A DNA stretch of 64,000 nt, from the NCBI GenBank assembly GCA_907164885.2, contig OU015501.1:19687631-19751630 (forward strand), read 5' to 3'. Position 1 is the first letter of the stretch. Every line of letters starts with the position of its first letter. This stretch comes from Dolomedes plantarius. Taxonomy: Eukaryota > Arthropoda > Arachnida > Araneae > Dolomedidae. Under the pieces are notes generated by a model, which did no database searches, was not told the DNA's origin, and saw only the letters and a list, made by a program, of their open reading frames with translations. The position numbers and the translations under genes were made by a program. Shown here in pieces: positions 38,193 through 48,530 of this stretch.

Positions 38193-38813
38193 TTTCACTT
38201 GCGTTCCATTATTTGGCAACTTTGGGCCTACCAAAGTTAGATTCGTCTTTTTTGTGGCCAGGAGACCGTTCGACGGGTTCGGAAGCAGGCCGAGGCCAGC
38301 CGCTGTGGGGGAAAAGGCAGCATGGATCATCGGTGGCCCATGGCTGGCTTTGGCCACTCTTAGAGGAGTGAGTTGAACGGGTGAAGGTGTATCACCCCTG
38401 GCCTTTTCCGGACAAGACAAGTTCAGAGGTTGCTCAATTACCGTCTTAGGCTCTGCAAGATCCTCCCCCGCCGAAGTGATAGAAGGACTGTAGCTGGAAC
38501 AACTGCTGCTGTTGCTGCTGCTGTTGTGGAAATGTTGATGCTGTTGAGATTGATGGTTAGGATAGTGTCCAGTTCCATTCACAACTGTCTGGGATGTGAC
38601 AGGAAGGGGTGATGCGGATGTCTGCAAGACCATAGAGCCTGTAACTTGGGCAGGCTGTAAAGGGGAAGAACTGTCTCTTATACCCAAAATGTCTATGATG
38701 AAATGAGGAGTGGGTTGCTTAGGTGGGTTGGCATACACATGAGGGTGCCATGTCCTCATAGATGTCATCTTAGGAGCAGAAAAGGGTGAGGAATTTCCTG
38801 TATCGTGATGCAT
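38192..38813 (-). CDS. first coding exon of a probable homeobox (ANTP/NK-type) repressor
   Basis: The exon runs from ATG at 38813 to the donor G|GTAAGT and ends in phase 1 after 207 codons. A few more codons upstream are open, back to an in-frame TAA three codons before position 38837, but without another ATG. The protein is Ser/Asn/His/Pro-rich. It has an eh1-like motif, HFIIDILGI, at residues 37-45 within KQPTPHFIIDILG, a His/Gln/Asn/Ser low-complexity tract at about 83-110, and QPLNLS at 128-133, a CtBP-binding type motif as in ZEB proteins. Known biology: eh1 recruits Groucho and PxDLS-like motifs recruit CtBP, and many ANTP-class factors have this N-terminal exon before the homeodomain exon. 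Inference: a nuclear transcriptional repressor. The homeodomain is not in view, so the family (Hhex-, NK- or Nedx-like) is undecided and a non-homeobox factor remains possible. Confidence 0.75.
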
Positions 38814-39399
38814 CCTGTACGTGACACTGAAGAGCACTACAGTTTAGGCAACATTAATTCAAAAAGTAGACAAAGAAACTGCGGTATGCCATTCTGAATG
38901 ACAGTTCATGGTACATCATTTCACATACACCAGAATATTTTTCAGTCATAATATAAACTGCTGCAAACTTCCTGACCGATAGTATGCATAAAGTAGAATA
39001 TTTTCCCACTTGTATGTCTCTGCGTTTTCAGAGTAATTCTTCGACTTATATCTAAAACAACATTTTACTTATGTTAATTTCTTTAAGAAATATGCATTTA
39101 TAACTGCTATTCTGTTAAATGTCACACATCTAATCTCTCAGAAAAACATCTGCATTTATTTATCAATTCTTTCTCACATAGAACCAGTTTCTCCACAAAA
39201 CTTTTCAACAAATCTACACAAATTTTAGCATTAACCACATAGGTAGTTCCTTATAACGCAATTTTTTTAAAAAATAGTTTAATAATTAAAAACTGGGGTT
39301 TGCGAAAAACAGCGAAAATTGTTTCCAAATTGAAAAGTGTCTTTCTATATATATCTTACACACATTCTAAAGAAATCATTTCAATAGTCATTCACAAGC
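38814..39399 (-). other. probable 5'UTR/intron upstream of the coding exon
   Basis: Directly upstream on the minus strand are two possible acceptors, CTCTTCAG (before 38826) and TACAG (before 38814), and further upstream a possible donor GTAAGA near 39354-39359. These would allow a non-coding first exon in the GC-rich island. The rest is AT-rich. Transcript data would be needed to choose between this and one continuous first exon. Confidence 0.3.
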
Positions 39400-39660
39400 T
39401 GACAATAAATAGCTGTCCGGCCGAGCATCCAAAACAAAGAAGCGCGAGGCATGCTTTCAAGCGGAATTTAAGAGAGTTCTTAACTCCACACCCGAGTGCT
39501 TCACGTCTTATCACTTCGGATGCAATCCGAACTACTCTCTCTACAACATCTAAACGACTTGAGCGCTCGCTCTCGCACTTGGCTGCAAGGCGCGGCGATT
39601 AATCGCTCGCGCCAAACGAGGGAGCCACTAAATTTCGGATCACGATTAAGGGTGGACGAA
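39400..39660 (-). promoter_or_regulatory. CpG-rich promoter/5'UTR candidate of the homeobox-like gene
   Basis: This is one of the few CG-dense blocks in the window (GAGCGCTCGCTCTCGC near 39561, AAGGCGCGGCG near 39588, CTCGCGCCAAACGAGG near 39606), located 0.6-0.85 kb upstream of the ATG. It contains the perfect 12-base palindrome GCGATTAATCGC at 39595-39606, two head-to-head GATTA cores. A promoter role is inferred from location and composition; no TATA box is clear. Confidence 0.4.
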
Positions 39661-40040
39661 TATTAAGAGTGCTAACGTGTTGACGTGTTATTTTCAGATG
39701 CAGGGCGGCGTATTGAAACTTTTTGAGCGCTAATAAATAGATTTGAAAGAGAAGTGGATTTCACGTTGGCGTTTTTGTGGTATGTTATTCCGAGTCGAAG
39801 CGATTGGAGTGGGGGATGGGCGCTTGGAAATGTGATAGAAATTAAAAAAAAATTCTTCATTAAACTTTCAAAGAATTGCATTAGGTAATTCGGTGTTTCC
39901 CCTAATTGCGATATAAAGTAAACTATATTACGTAGATTTTTCCCAATGGGTACAGAGGGCTTTTGACTTTTGTTTATTTTTATATTGGAAACAGCAACAT
40001 TATTTTTCGTACAAGCGTATGTAAAGTTGGTATTTATGTA

Positions 40041-40861
40041 TATACTAGCTGAAAACCAGAACTTCGCTACGGAGTACATTCAAATTAAATACAACGGTTA
40101 ATGTATGCAATTAATGCCTATATCTATATATTATTTATTTATTTATAATACATACAATGATCAATATATGCAATTGATGTAAAAAAAACGAAAAAATATA
40201 TTTATAAAAAAATCGTAACGGATATTTTTATGCACAAAATAATGTAGAAGAAAATATTCAAATTAAATCTAATAGAACATACTAAAGAATATAGTACAGT
40301 TAATGTAGTACAGTTTGAGGAACATTTCTTTTACTGTATATTAATATTTTTTGGATAATGTTCAACCGCCTGCCGCATTAACAAGAAAATAATATATTTT
40401 TTGTCTATTTCGTTGCTATGCACGTGACTCAAAATTAGGTTAAAGTATCACAAAAAGAAAAGAAACCACGTGATCAGCATTTAATAAATTAAATTCTAAA
40501 AATTAATCTTTAAAAATTCAGCAAAAATTGGAGGCAAAAATTGGATTCAGCAAAAATTCAGAAATTGGAGGTAAAGATTGGAAAAAGATTTCATTTTAAA
40601 GGAATTTTTATGATCTTTCTCTTGATATAAATTTTATAACCCTCAGATTATTATTTTAAAAGCAAACTTTAAAGAATGTTACAAAAACAGCTTAAAAATT
40701 TAATTTAAAAAAATCTAAGAAGAATTTTTCAAAAATCTCTTTTAGTGCGCCCCTACACTATAAGAAGAATCGGCATGCAAAATTTTAGCCCTTTAGGTCC
40801 AGCGGTTTGGTCTGTGCGTTATATGCCAGTCAGTCAGTTACGGAACTGTTATATATATAGA
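40041..40861 (+). repeat. interspersed repeat R1, copy B
   Basis: It begins TATACTAGCTGAAAACCAGA and continues with CTTCGCTACGGAGTACATTC. It ends in AGCGGTTTGGTCTGTGCG, three CAGT units and GGAACTGTTATATATATAG. Internally it carries a short direct duplication of GCAAAAATTGGAGG-type sequence near 40517-40570. The landmarks shared with copies A, C and D are intact. Confidence 0.85.
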
Positions 40862-42106
40862 TCAAGGTATATTATACATCAGTGGAGATTGAAGCCGAAT
40901 AAAGTTTTACACAAATTATTTTGCGAGTTTGCGCAGTACATTTAAACCGTAATAAAAATAAGTAAATCTAAAGCACAAATAAGTCTAATTAAACATTTTT
41001 TGACGTGATTGAATCGGATATTATAAAATGCAATAAAACATCAAAACTCCAGTTTTTTTCTATGTGTTTTATAATTCTCCATTAAAAATAAAAGCGGAAT
41101 AACATTTTCACTTAATAAGCTCAAAGTTTAGCAGTAATTTTTGGGTTATATTGAATCTAACCAGTTACAGGCAATAATAATATTTTACCTTACCTTGAAA
41201 TTACAATAATTTGCCGAGGATAAGAAAACTAAATAACTATATTATTACACTTACTTACTTGAAATTTTGTGATAAATTTTTAAAATATTAGATCAAAAGT
41301 TTAAACTCTACATCTTAGTATAATTTCCATTGGTTTTTAGTAAGACTTTACAGGGTTTTTTAGTTGAATTTTACTGGAAATAACCATAAATAAGAAATTT
41401 CAAAAATTAAAGCTTATATAGTTATTTAAACAGCATTAAAATGATGAAATATTAAACATATAATCGAGAAAGAAAAGCATTCGGAGAGGTTAGGGTGGTT
41501 TGGAAAAGCATGTATGAATTCTATGGGTCCTACCTTTTCTAAAGAATGCAGCACTGGATTCATTGTTACACTGTAGACAGGCCAACCTTAGAATCGGCAG
41601 AACCTATTAAGAAAGTTTTTTAGTTAGGAGCCCAGATTCACAGCCAGAGCTCACAGTTTTTTAGAGGAATAAATTCGCTTTATTGTAAATTTTAAGGTAA
41701 GAGGAAAAGTAAGGAAAATGTGCATGTAGTGCATAAAAGTTAATAAACAAAGTGGAATTAAGAATATTTTTATTTAAAATTACACTAACGCAGTCCTTCA
41801 CGTAAATAAAATGCTTGATTACCTTATGATAAATGGTATTCAAAATATGATGTTCTCACATTGCTAGGTTAATATAACTGACTGATACTCTCAAATGCAG
41901 ATCGGAAGATCCGAAATCTGAGGGCTGGTTCTAGCAGCCGATAGGTACATTTCAAAAGGAGAAAGTTGCTAAAACAAGAGGTACTGTAAGTAAGTAAGGG
42001 TTTTATTAAAACACAAAAAGTTTTATTCTTTTTTTGTTTAGAAAGAAAGGTAAAGTGAACTAAATGTGTTTGTGGTAATAAAATAATATCTTAAATATAA
42101 AAAATA
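40862..42106. other. AT-rich unique sequence, nothing recognised
   Basis: AT-rich DNA between R1 copy B and the mariner remnant. I see no exon, TIR or RNA gene. Confidence 0.45.
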
Positions 42107-42167
42107 AAAGGTGCGCCCATAAAGTAACCTGACAATTTTTTATTAATAAGAAAAATATTACTCACCT

Positions 42168-42554
42168 TCAAATAAATTTATCTCCTTCAAAATCCTCGCC
42201 AAAGGAGTCTATACAATTTTTCCAACCTTTCGTCAAGTCATCGAAACACTTTTTATAGGCGTTGGAACTAACCGTTCGCAAAATACGCGTAACATTTGAT
42301 TTAATATCCGAGACGTTTTCAAATCCCTGTCCTTTCATGGCCATCTTAAGCTTTGGAAAAGGAAAAAAATCAGCTGGTGATAAGTCAGGAGAATATTGTG
42401 GGTGATTTATCACTGTAATTGAATGCTTAGCAAGATATTGTTGAACAGAAATTACTGTATGGGGCCTAGCATTATCGTATAAAATAAACCATTGGCCAGA
42501 ATCAAACAGTTCTTTCCTAACTTGCCTTATCCTGTTTCTTAATCTAAAAAGCAC
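42168..42554 (-). pseudogene. mariner transposase, C-terminal fragment
   Basis: The frame encodes the C-terminal third of a mariner (DD34D) transposase. WFILYDNARPHT holds the second catalytic Asp and YSPDLSPADFFPFPKLK holds the third Asp. The usual basic region and FEGDKFI terminus follow. Residues related to the region before it continue upstream to about 42645 but contain stops (VFVDEN then a stop). The DNA-binding domain and the first catalytic Asp are absent. It cannot be active. Confidence 0.9.
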
Positions 42555-42651
42555 CTCCTTGTAAAAATACTAATTAATTGTTTAATTTTCATCAACAAAT
42601 ACGTTGTGAATAAGTCCTTTGTAATTAAAAAATGCAAAAACCATGAGAGGA

Positions 42652-42813
42652 AAGAGATTTGTAAACGTCTCGGATATTAAATCAAATGTTACGCATATTT
42701 TGCGAACGGTTAGTTCCAACGCCTATAAACAGTGTTTCGATGACTTGAAGAAACGTTGGAAAAATTGTATAGACTCCTTTGGCGATGATTTTGAAGGAGA
42801 TAAATTTATGTGA
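42652..42813 (+). pseudogene. inverted duplicate of the mariner transposase C-terminus
   Basis: The plus strand reads NVSDIKSNVT... to CFDDLKKRWKNCIDSFGDDF and EGDKFM then stop, the same ~50 C-terminal residues as the opposite-strand fragment but slightly less degraded. It is not an independent gene; it is the right arm of the fold-back element. Confidence 0.8.
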
Positions 42814-42876
42814 AGGTGAGTAATATTTTTCTTATTTATAAAAAAATGTCCCGTTACTTTATGGGCACACCTTGTA

Positions 42877-44940
42877 TAAACAAACAATACTGACACTAAA
42901 TAATTTAAAAATTTAGTAGTAAATTAAAATTTTTAATTAACAACATTACTAGATGAGAGTAGACTGATTATCCGTGCAGGGGGCCCATTTCGGCCAAACT
43001 GGGAGTAGTATGTCTGATTTTAGACCCTTACTACGATGTAGGAACTAAATATATTCTAAAGCTCTCTTTGTAATAAGTTTTTAATATTGCATCATGGAAA
43101 ATTTAAGTGTAAACTTTTATATATTTCTTTTTTATATTTCAGAAAGTAACTGTTATTAAAAGTGTTTTTAATAAACAGAAATTAAATTGAAACAGAATAG
43201 AATTTCATGTAATTCCAATCTGCTTCAAGTAATTTATGTAATGTGATATTAGTTTGCGTTCAGCGTTAAAAAAGTGCATAGTTTTGTAAATGTAGGATGG
43301 AAGCTAATACATACAATTAATATGAGTTCGCAAGGATTTTAAGATCATTTTTGTGTTATACCTCCATTCTGAATGCAAAATACATATCATTTAAAATATG
43401 AAAAAGATTTGAATGTAAAATGAAAAGTAGGTTCAATTATATAGTTTCCCAACAGTAGAAGGTGTGAAAAGGTCACCGAGTCTTTAAAAAATTTCCTGTA
43501 TTTCGTCTAAAGTTTCACCAAAATATAATTATTAAATCTCGTTGCGGAATTTTGTAATAACTGTCACTTATACGTATTACAGTCAATTAACTTATGGGAT
43601 TATGTAAAAATTAAACATGCAAAAATAGAGGCTGAATTAAATGTGAGCTAGTTTCGCATATATTGAACTGTATTATACGTTAGTTAAATCTAATTTGCAT
43701 CACCTTTATTGGAGTGATAACATTTTTTATTGAAGAAATAAACTAAAGTTACGATAGGATTCAACAAAATATAATATTTATTCAGTCCTAAAACACCATA
43801 ACCCAACAAAGTCAGATATCTACATTGTATTTACTTCCATAAACTCATACGTCCAATGAGAAGCGAGACAAGGTTACATTTTATTAATTTTAAGGACACG
43901 GTAAGAATTTTTTCTTCGGGCCCTGCGTCACATTTTGAAAGCAGAATTTGAAAATCTGGCAGCATTTTCAGCATTTTATTTCTGAACATACAATGCATAC
44001 TGACATATTGGTGTTCAAAATGAAATTTTTCCGCGAGCATTGAAATAACTTGGTTGCTCGTGAAGCGAAACCGACATGATCCTTCCCAGTCCATATCTTC
44101 CTTACCTCTAAGCCAAGTTACTGTCTTTAGTAAGTTATACTATGTTTAGCTTTAATTTCCTTTTCATTTACGTAAAACATATGAGGTGGAGGTTTTACAG
44201 TAATTACCACCTAATTTAAGGTTTAAATACATTTACAAAATCCCTGGCTCATTCAGCTGCTGTTTAATAAACTAGAATGACATTGTTAAAGGGATCTAAA
44301 CAGGATAACTCCGGTTAGAACGCAAGTAAACTCGTGTCAAAAGTAGATAATCTTCCGTTGATCTGTTAGAAATATAACAATTTTAAAAAAAATTGTACAA
44401 CATCGTATCAGGTGCAGTTCGTCTTCTAATTACCTCCGATCTAAAATTTTGATCATCTAAATACCTGCATTGGTATTAAGGAGAGGATATGGAAATTTAC
44501 GTGTCTCTCCTATTTTGCGAGAAGAATTGAAATCCTGCCAAAGTTAACATTCGGGAGCTTTTCCTTTGGAATCAGAAATTTCAAATGCGAAACTTAAAGA
44601 TACTTATGATGGTTTTCTTTTCTTTGGAATTGTTCAGAGGTGAACGCGACTAATTTTTAAGGGAAAGTGTTAATAAAATCCACGCTTTAAAATTTTGTTT
44701 TATGGAAATATACTAGTTAAGATTTCTTTTTTTTAGAGGGAGGGGAAATGGGAATTTTTCCTTTAAAAACTGCAACGCTGAATTTATCGCATTGCTTAAA
44801 AATTATATCTTTCTATATATTATTTGTAATATGTATTATTTTCCATTATATTTAAGGAAGAATCCTTTTAATATAAGAACTTCATAAATATTTGAATGTT
44901 TGAATTTTATTTATTAAGTAGGCATCACTCTTTAAAATGA
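42877..44940. other. AT-rich sequence with one unrecognised frame
   Basis: Mostly AT-rich. At 43831-44094 the minus strand has an 87-codon frame (MDWEGSCRFRFTSNQVISML...) of fairly balanced composition, preceded by TTAGAGGTAAGG. I recognise no family, and the case for an exon is weak. Nothing else is supported. Confidence 0.3.
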
Positions 44941-44946
44941 TAAATC

Positions 44947-45045
44947 TCAGAACACAAAATATAAGCTTTAAGAATGCGTAGTAGTCTGTGCATGAATTAG
45001 AGTAGAAAAATGCAATATTATAAATATATTAAAATGTTTCGAAAA
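44947..45045 (+). repeat. duplicated segment: empty-site paralogue of the hAT insertion at 46537
   Basis: CACAAAATATAAGCTTTAAG here recurs at 46491. The match continues through GCGTAG...TCTGTG to GAATTAGAG and then, beyond the hAT element, resumes at 47879 with GATTAGAGGAAAAAAATGCG-type sequence (here GAATTAGAGTAGAAAAATGC). So this copy shows the locus without the transposon. Confidence 0.7.
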
Positions 45046-45549
45046 GTAATATCCGTTTGCACATGTCACTTATGCAAGGGAATAAGCCGATCCAATTTAA
45101 TCAGACATACTACTTCCAACACTGAATGGAGAATCAGGTTTAAATTGTTTGTCAAACTTTTTCTGATTAATTCCATTTCTGAATTTTTTGGGGTTCCGAG
45201 AATTTGTAAATGGGTTAGAAAACAGAAAATCCACTACCCTTCATCTCCTTTAACCATCTAAAGCAAGCAGAGATTTTCAACTTGGAAAAATAAAGCAAAT
45301 TTTTTTCTTAGAATGCAGGTTGTCCTGTCTTTGTTGAGTTCATTCCTCAAAGAACTACGATAAACACTAATAAAACTGTCATCCATTCAGATATTAGGGG
45401 AGGCCTATTGTCTAAAGTTGTGATCATCCCCATTGCATATTTGATCATAAGAAAACAGAAAACTGTTTTGAAAGTTTTGCCTCGCGAGGAAGCTTTGAAT
45501 CATTCACCATATAGCCTGGACGAAGCCGGAGGGCTGAATGGATGATCAC

Positions 45550-46023
45550 TAAGGATACGTGATTTTCGTATTTATGAAATATATGCGAATAAATGCGAAA
45601 TTTGCCGATATGAGCGAATAAATGCGAAAATTATGTCTTTACTACTTTTCGACAAAAACTCGGTGATAAACGGCTTTTTAAGCGAAATTAGGTGTCAATA
45701 GCAATAATTTATTAACATAATTGCTTATCTAAGACCATCCACGGTCTTTGACTGAGAGATATCACTCTCGAAATTTGCTTATTACTTATTGCTAAAGACT
45801 TAAGGAAGAGAATGTGGAAACTACTACAATGTTAGCTTTTAACTAAGAATTTTGATACTTACATAACCAATAAGTAAAATTATTGTGATTATTTTAAAAA
45901 AAGCGAAATTTTTTAAAAGCAAAATAATATATATATATTTGCGAATAAATGCGAAATTTTATATATTGAAATTTTTTATTTGCGAAATTTCGATATTTCT
46001 TATGCGAAATTTACGTACCCCTA
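45550..46023. mobile_element. hAT-type MITE with perfect 8-bp target duplication
   Basis: ATGATCAC occurs at 45542-45549 and 46024-46031. The ends TAAGGATACGTGATTTTCG and the inverse of CGAAATTTACGTACCCCTA pair with few mismatches. The interior is built of repeated GCGAATAAATGCGAAA-type motifs and has no transposase. It is 474 bp. Confidence 0.85.
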
Positions 46024-46100
46024 ATGATCACGCTTTGCTAGTAAAAATGGAGGATGATACTACGTTTTTGGACGGACTGGCAGCAAAGGAATATAGAGAC

Positions 46101-46305
46101 CAGGGCCCGATTATGAACGCTGGGGGACCCTGGGCAGATGCTATTTGGCCCCCCCCTTACCAGCATTTATAAAAATAAGAACTATCCATGGGCTATATAT
46201 ACTATTAGAAGTACTAGGTGCATACACCAAGAGGGTTTTGGGGCCCCCTAGCATCAGGGGGCCCTGGGCAAATTCCTGATTTGCCCAGGGGATAAAAAGG
46301 CCCTG
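46101..46305. mobile_element. short hAT-type MITE
   Basis: It begins CAGGGCCCGATTATG and ends AAAAAGGCCCTG. The flanks ATAGAGAC (46093-46100) and ATAGAAAC (46306-46313) are a 7/8 8-bp duplication. The 205-bp interior is rich in GGGGGCCC-type stretches and has no coding potential. Confidence 0.8.
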
Positions 46306-46536
46306 ATAGAAACTTCTAACGTAGCATAAGTTCCTACATATCAAGAGTGATTGCGAGGAAAATTAATTTTAGGTATGCAATAAAAAAAAAGGATTTGTTC
46401 TGAAATTTTTATATGTTTTTATACCTCCTTACTCTTTTAGTATGAAACGGGGGCTACTCCCTGAATGACGTTGCTTTATAAAATAAGAGCACAAAATATA
46501 AGCTTTAAGAACGCGTAGTCTGTGTATGGATTAGAG

Positions 46537-47878
46537 CAAGGGACGTCAATCTTTTAATATTTACCGCCCACTTTTGCATCTTTGTTGAAGGTAAAATTTC
46601 CTTACCGCCCACCGGTGCCACAATAGCATAGTTTGTAAAAAAATATGTCCTTAAATTTATTTTTTATTTATGCTTTATGTATGTTCATGCATAGATAATT
46701 TAAATTTAATGAGTTTCTACATTTCTAAGAAAGAGATACAGCTCGAAGACTAAATAACGGAAGGTTATAAGAGTTAGACCTCATTATGCCCATTAAACTC
46801 GTGCCTTTGGCTGGGGAGCTCATTATTTGCTCCCTAGTCCACGAGTATATTTCGAGAAGTGTCCGGTGAATTCTAATCTATGTTCAAAGTTAGAAATGGA
46901 ATTCAAGATATAGAGATGGAATTCAAAAGTAAGTAGCAAAACAATGTTTTCAAAAAGTCAAACTCGCGAAGATGTTAGCAATATATTGGATACTAGCTGA
47001 AAACCCGCACTTCGCTACGGAGTACATTCAAATTAAATACAAATTCAAATTCAAATGGTCAATGTATGCAATTATTGCTAAAAAAATAAATATGTATATT
47101 TATAATAAATACGACGATCAATGTATACAGTTGATGTGATATATATATATTTATAAAAAATCGTAAGGGATATTTTTATACACAAAATAATGTAGAAGAA
47201 AAATATTCAAATTAAATGTAATAGGACATACTAAAGAGTATAGTACAGTTAATATAGTAGAGTTTGAGGAACATAATATCTTTTACTGTATTTTAATATT
47301 TTTTTGGATAATGTCCAATCGTCTGCCGTATTAGCAAGAAAAAAAAATATTTTGTCTCTTTAGTTATTATGCACGTGACGATAAATTTATTTAAAGTACC
47401 AGAAAAAGAAATCACGTGATCAGCATTTAATAAATTAAATTCTAAAAAGGAATCTTTAAAAATTCACCAAAAATCAGAAAATGAAGGTAAAGATTCGAAA
47501 AAGATTTCATTTAAAGGAATTTTTATCATCTTTCTCGTGATATAAATGTTATAACCCCCAACTTATTATTTTAACTGCAAACTTTAAAGAAGTTACTAAA
47601 ACAGATTAAAAATTTAATTTTAAAAAATCCAAGAATTTTTCAAAAATCTTTCTTAGTGCACCCCTACACTATAAGAAGAATCGGCATGCAAAATTTTAGC
47701 CCTTTAGGTCCAGCGGTTTGGTCTGTGCGTTGTATGTCAGTCAGTTACGGAACTGTTTTATATATATAGATATGGAGAAAGAACAAAATTTATAGCAACA
47801 GGCAAAAACTCTCACCGCCCACCATGAAAACTTGAATCGCCCACTAGTGGGCTGTAGGGACCAGGTTGACGATCACTG
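46537..47878. mobile_element. hAT-type element split by an R1 insertion
   Basis: The flanks GATTAGAG (46529-46536 and 47879-47886) are a perfect 8-bp duplication. The ends are CAAGGGACGTCAATCTT and, reversed, CAGTGATCGTCAACCTGG, with subterminal ACCGCCCAC repeated near both ends (46562, 46606, 47813). R1 copy C sits inside at 46991-47772; without it the element is about 560 bp. No transposase is present. Confidence 0.85.
46991..47772 (+). repeat. interspersed repeat R1, copy C (nested in hAT element)
   Basis: It starts TACTAGCTGAAAACCCGCAC and ends with AGCGGTTTGGTCTGTGCG, two CAGT units and GGAACTGTTTTATATATATA. Its position within an otherwise continuous hAT element shows that R1 is, or was, mobile and younger than that hAT insertion. 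Confidence 0.9.
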
Positions 47879-48020
47879 GATTAGAGGAAAAAAATGCGAT
47901 ATTATACATATATTATTACAAGGACGGAACTCCTAAATAAAGATGCAATAACTAAAAAAAGAAATGCTTCGATGAAAGGAGGTAAATTCTGGGTCAGGAG
48001 TGGCATATGAAATAAAATTA

Positions 48021-48176
48021 AGTTTGGTTTGGTTTGGTTTGGAGCGCTACGGTCAATTATTGCTACACGAGGGCTAATTAGACTGGGACCTATTGCTTAA
48101 AGACGATTCCGAACTGTTAAAAACGTCCATGCCAAGAGTGGGATTCGAACCCACAGACTTTGGTACCGAATGCCAG
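48021..48176 (-). repeat. 5'-truncated tRNA-derived SINE with (AAACC)n tail
   Basis: A perfect 12-bp duplication, GAAATAAAATTA, lies at 48009-48020 and 48177-48188. On the minus strand the element starts near a box B (GTGGGTTCGAATCCCAC, 48137-48153), runs through a unique body and ends in about four AAACC units (seen as GGTTT on the plus strand). Box A is missing, which fits 5' truncation during reverse transcription. Confidence 0.85.
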
Positions 48177-48344
48177 GAAATAAAATTAGGAATTAAAGGC
48201 TTTAGGCATATATGAGTGCGACCTGTGGAAAAACCTGCGCTACCCGAAAACGAAAGTGATAGAAAAATTAGAAGGAATGTTATGTAAATTAATGCGAACA
48301 ATATTTACTTATTGATATAAATAGCAGTCACATTGTACGAGAGC

Positions 48345-48530
48345 TAGCAAAACAATCAACCCCTGTCCGCGCCTGTGTTCGAATCTTGACTTAGACATTA
48401 ATGTTCTTGTGCTGTCCCCACATAAAAAGATATGTTAGTTCACCTATTAGGAACCATCAATAAAAATGTCTAACCACAAAAACCTTAATAAAAAGGTCTA
48501 ACCACACAGACATGACGGAAGTTACATTAA
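48345..48530 (+). repeat. probable tRNA-derived SINE
   Basis: GTGTTCGAATCTTGACTTAG (box-B-like, 48371) and ATGTTCTTGTGCTGTCC match the element at 24715. A short internal repeat, GTCTAACCACA, occurs at 48466 and 48508. The boundaries are approximate. Confidence 0.5.

Larger units (their letters stand above)
42107..42874 (-). mobile_element. fold-back mariner remnant
   Basis: The outer ends are inverse copies (GGTGCGCCCATAAAGTAAC at 42110 and GTTACTTTATGGGCACACC at 42853), with TA at 42105-42106 and 42875-42876. Unlike a normal mariner, the arms are about 220 bp long. The right arm (about 42652-42874) repeats, in inverse orientation, the same transposase 3' end and tail found in the left arm. 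So both ends derive from the element's 3' end and the 5' half is missing. Confidence 0.85.
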
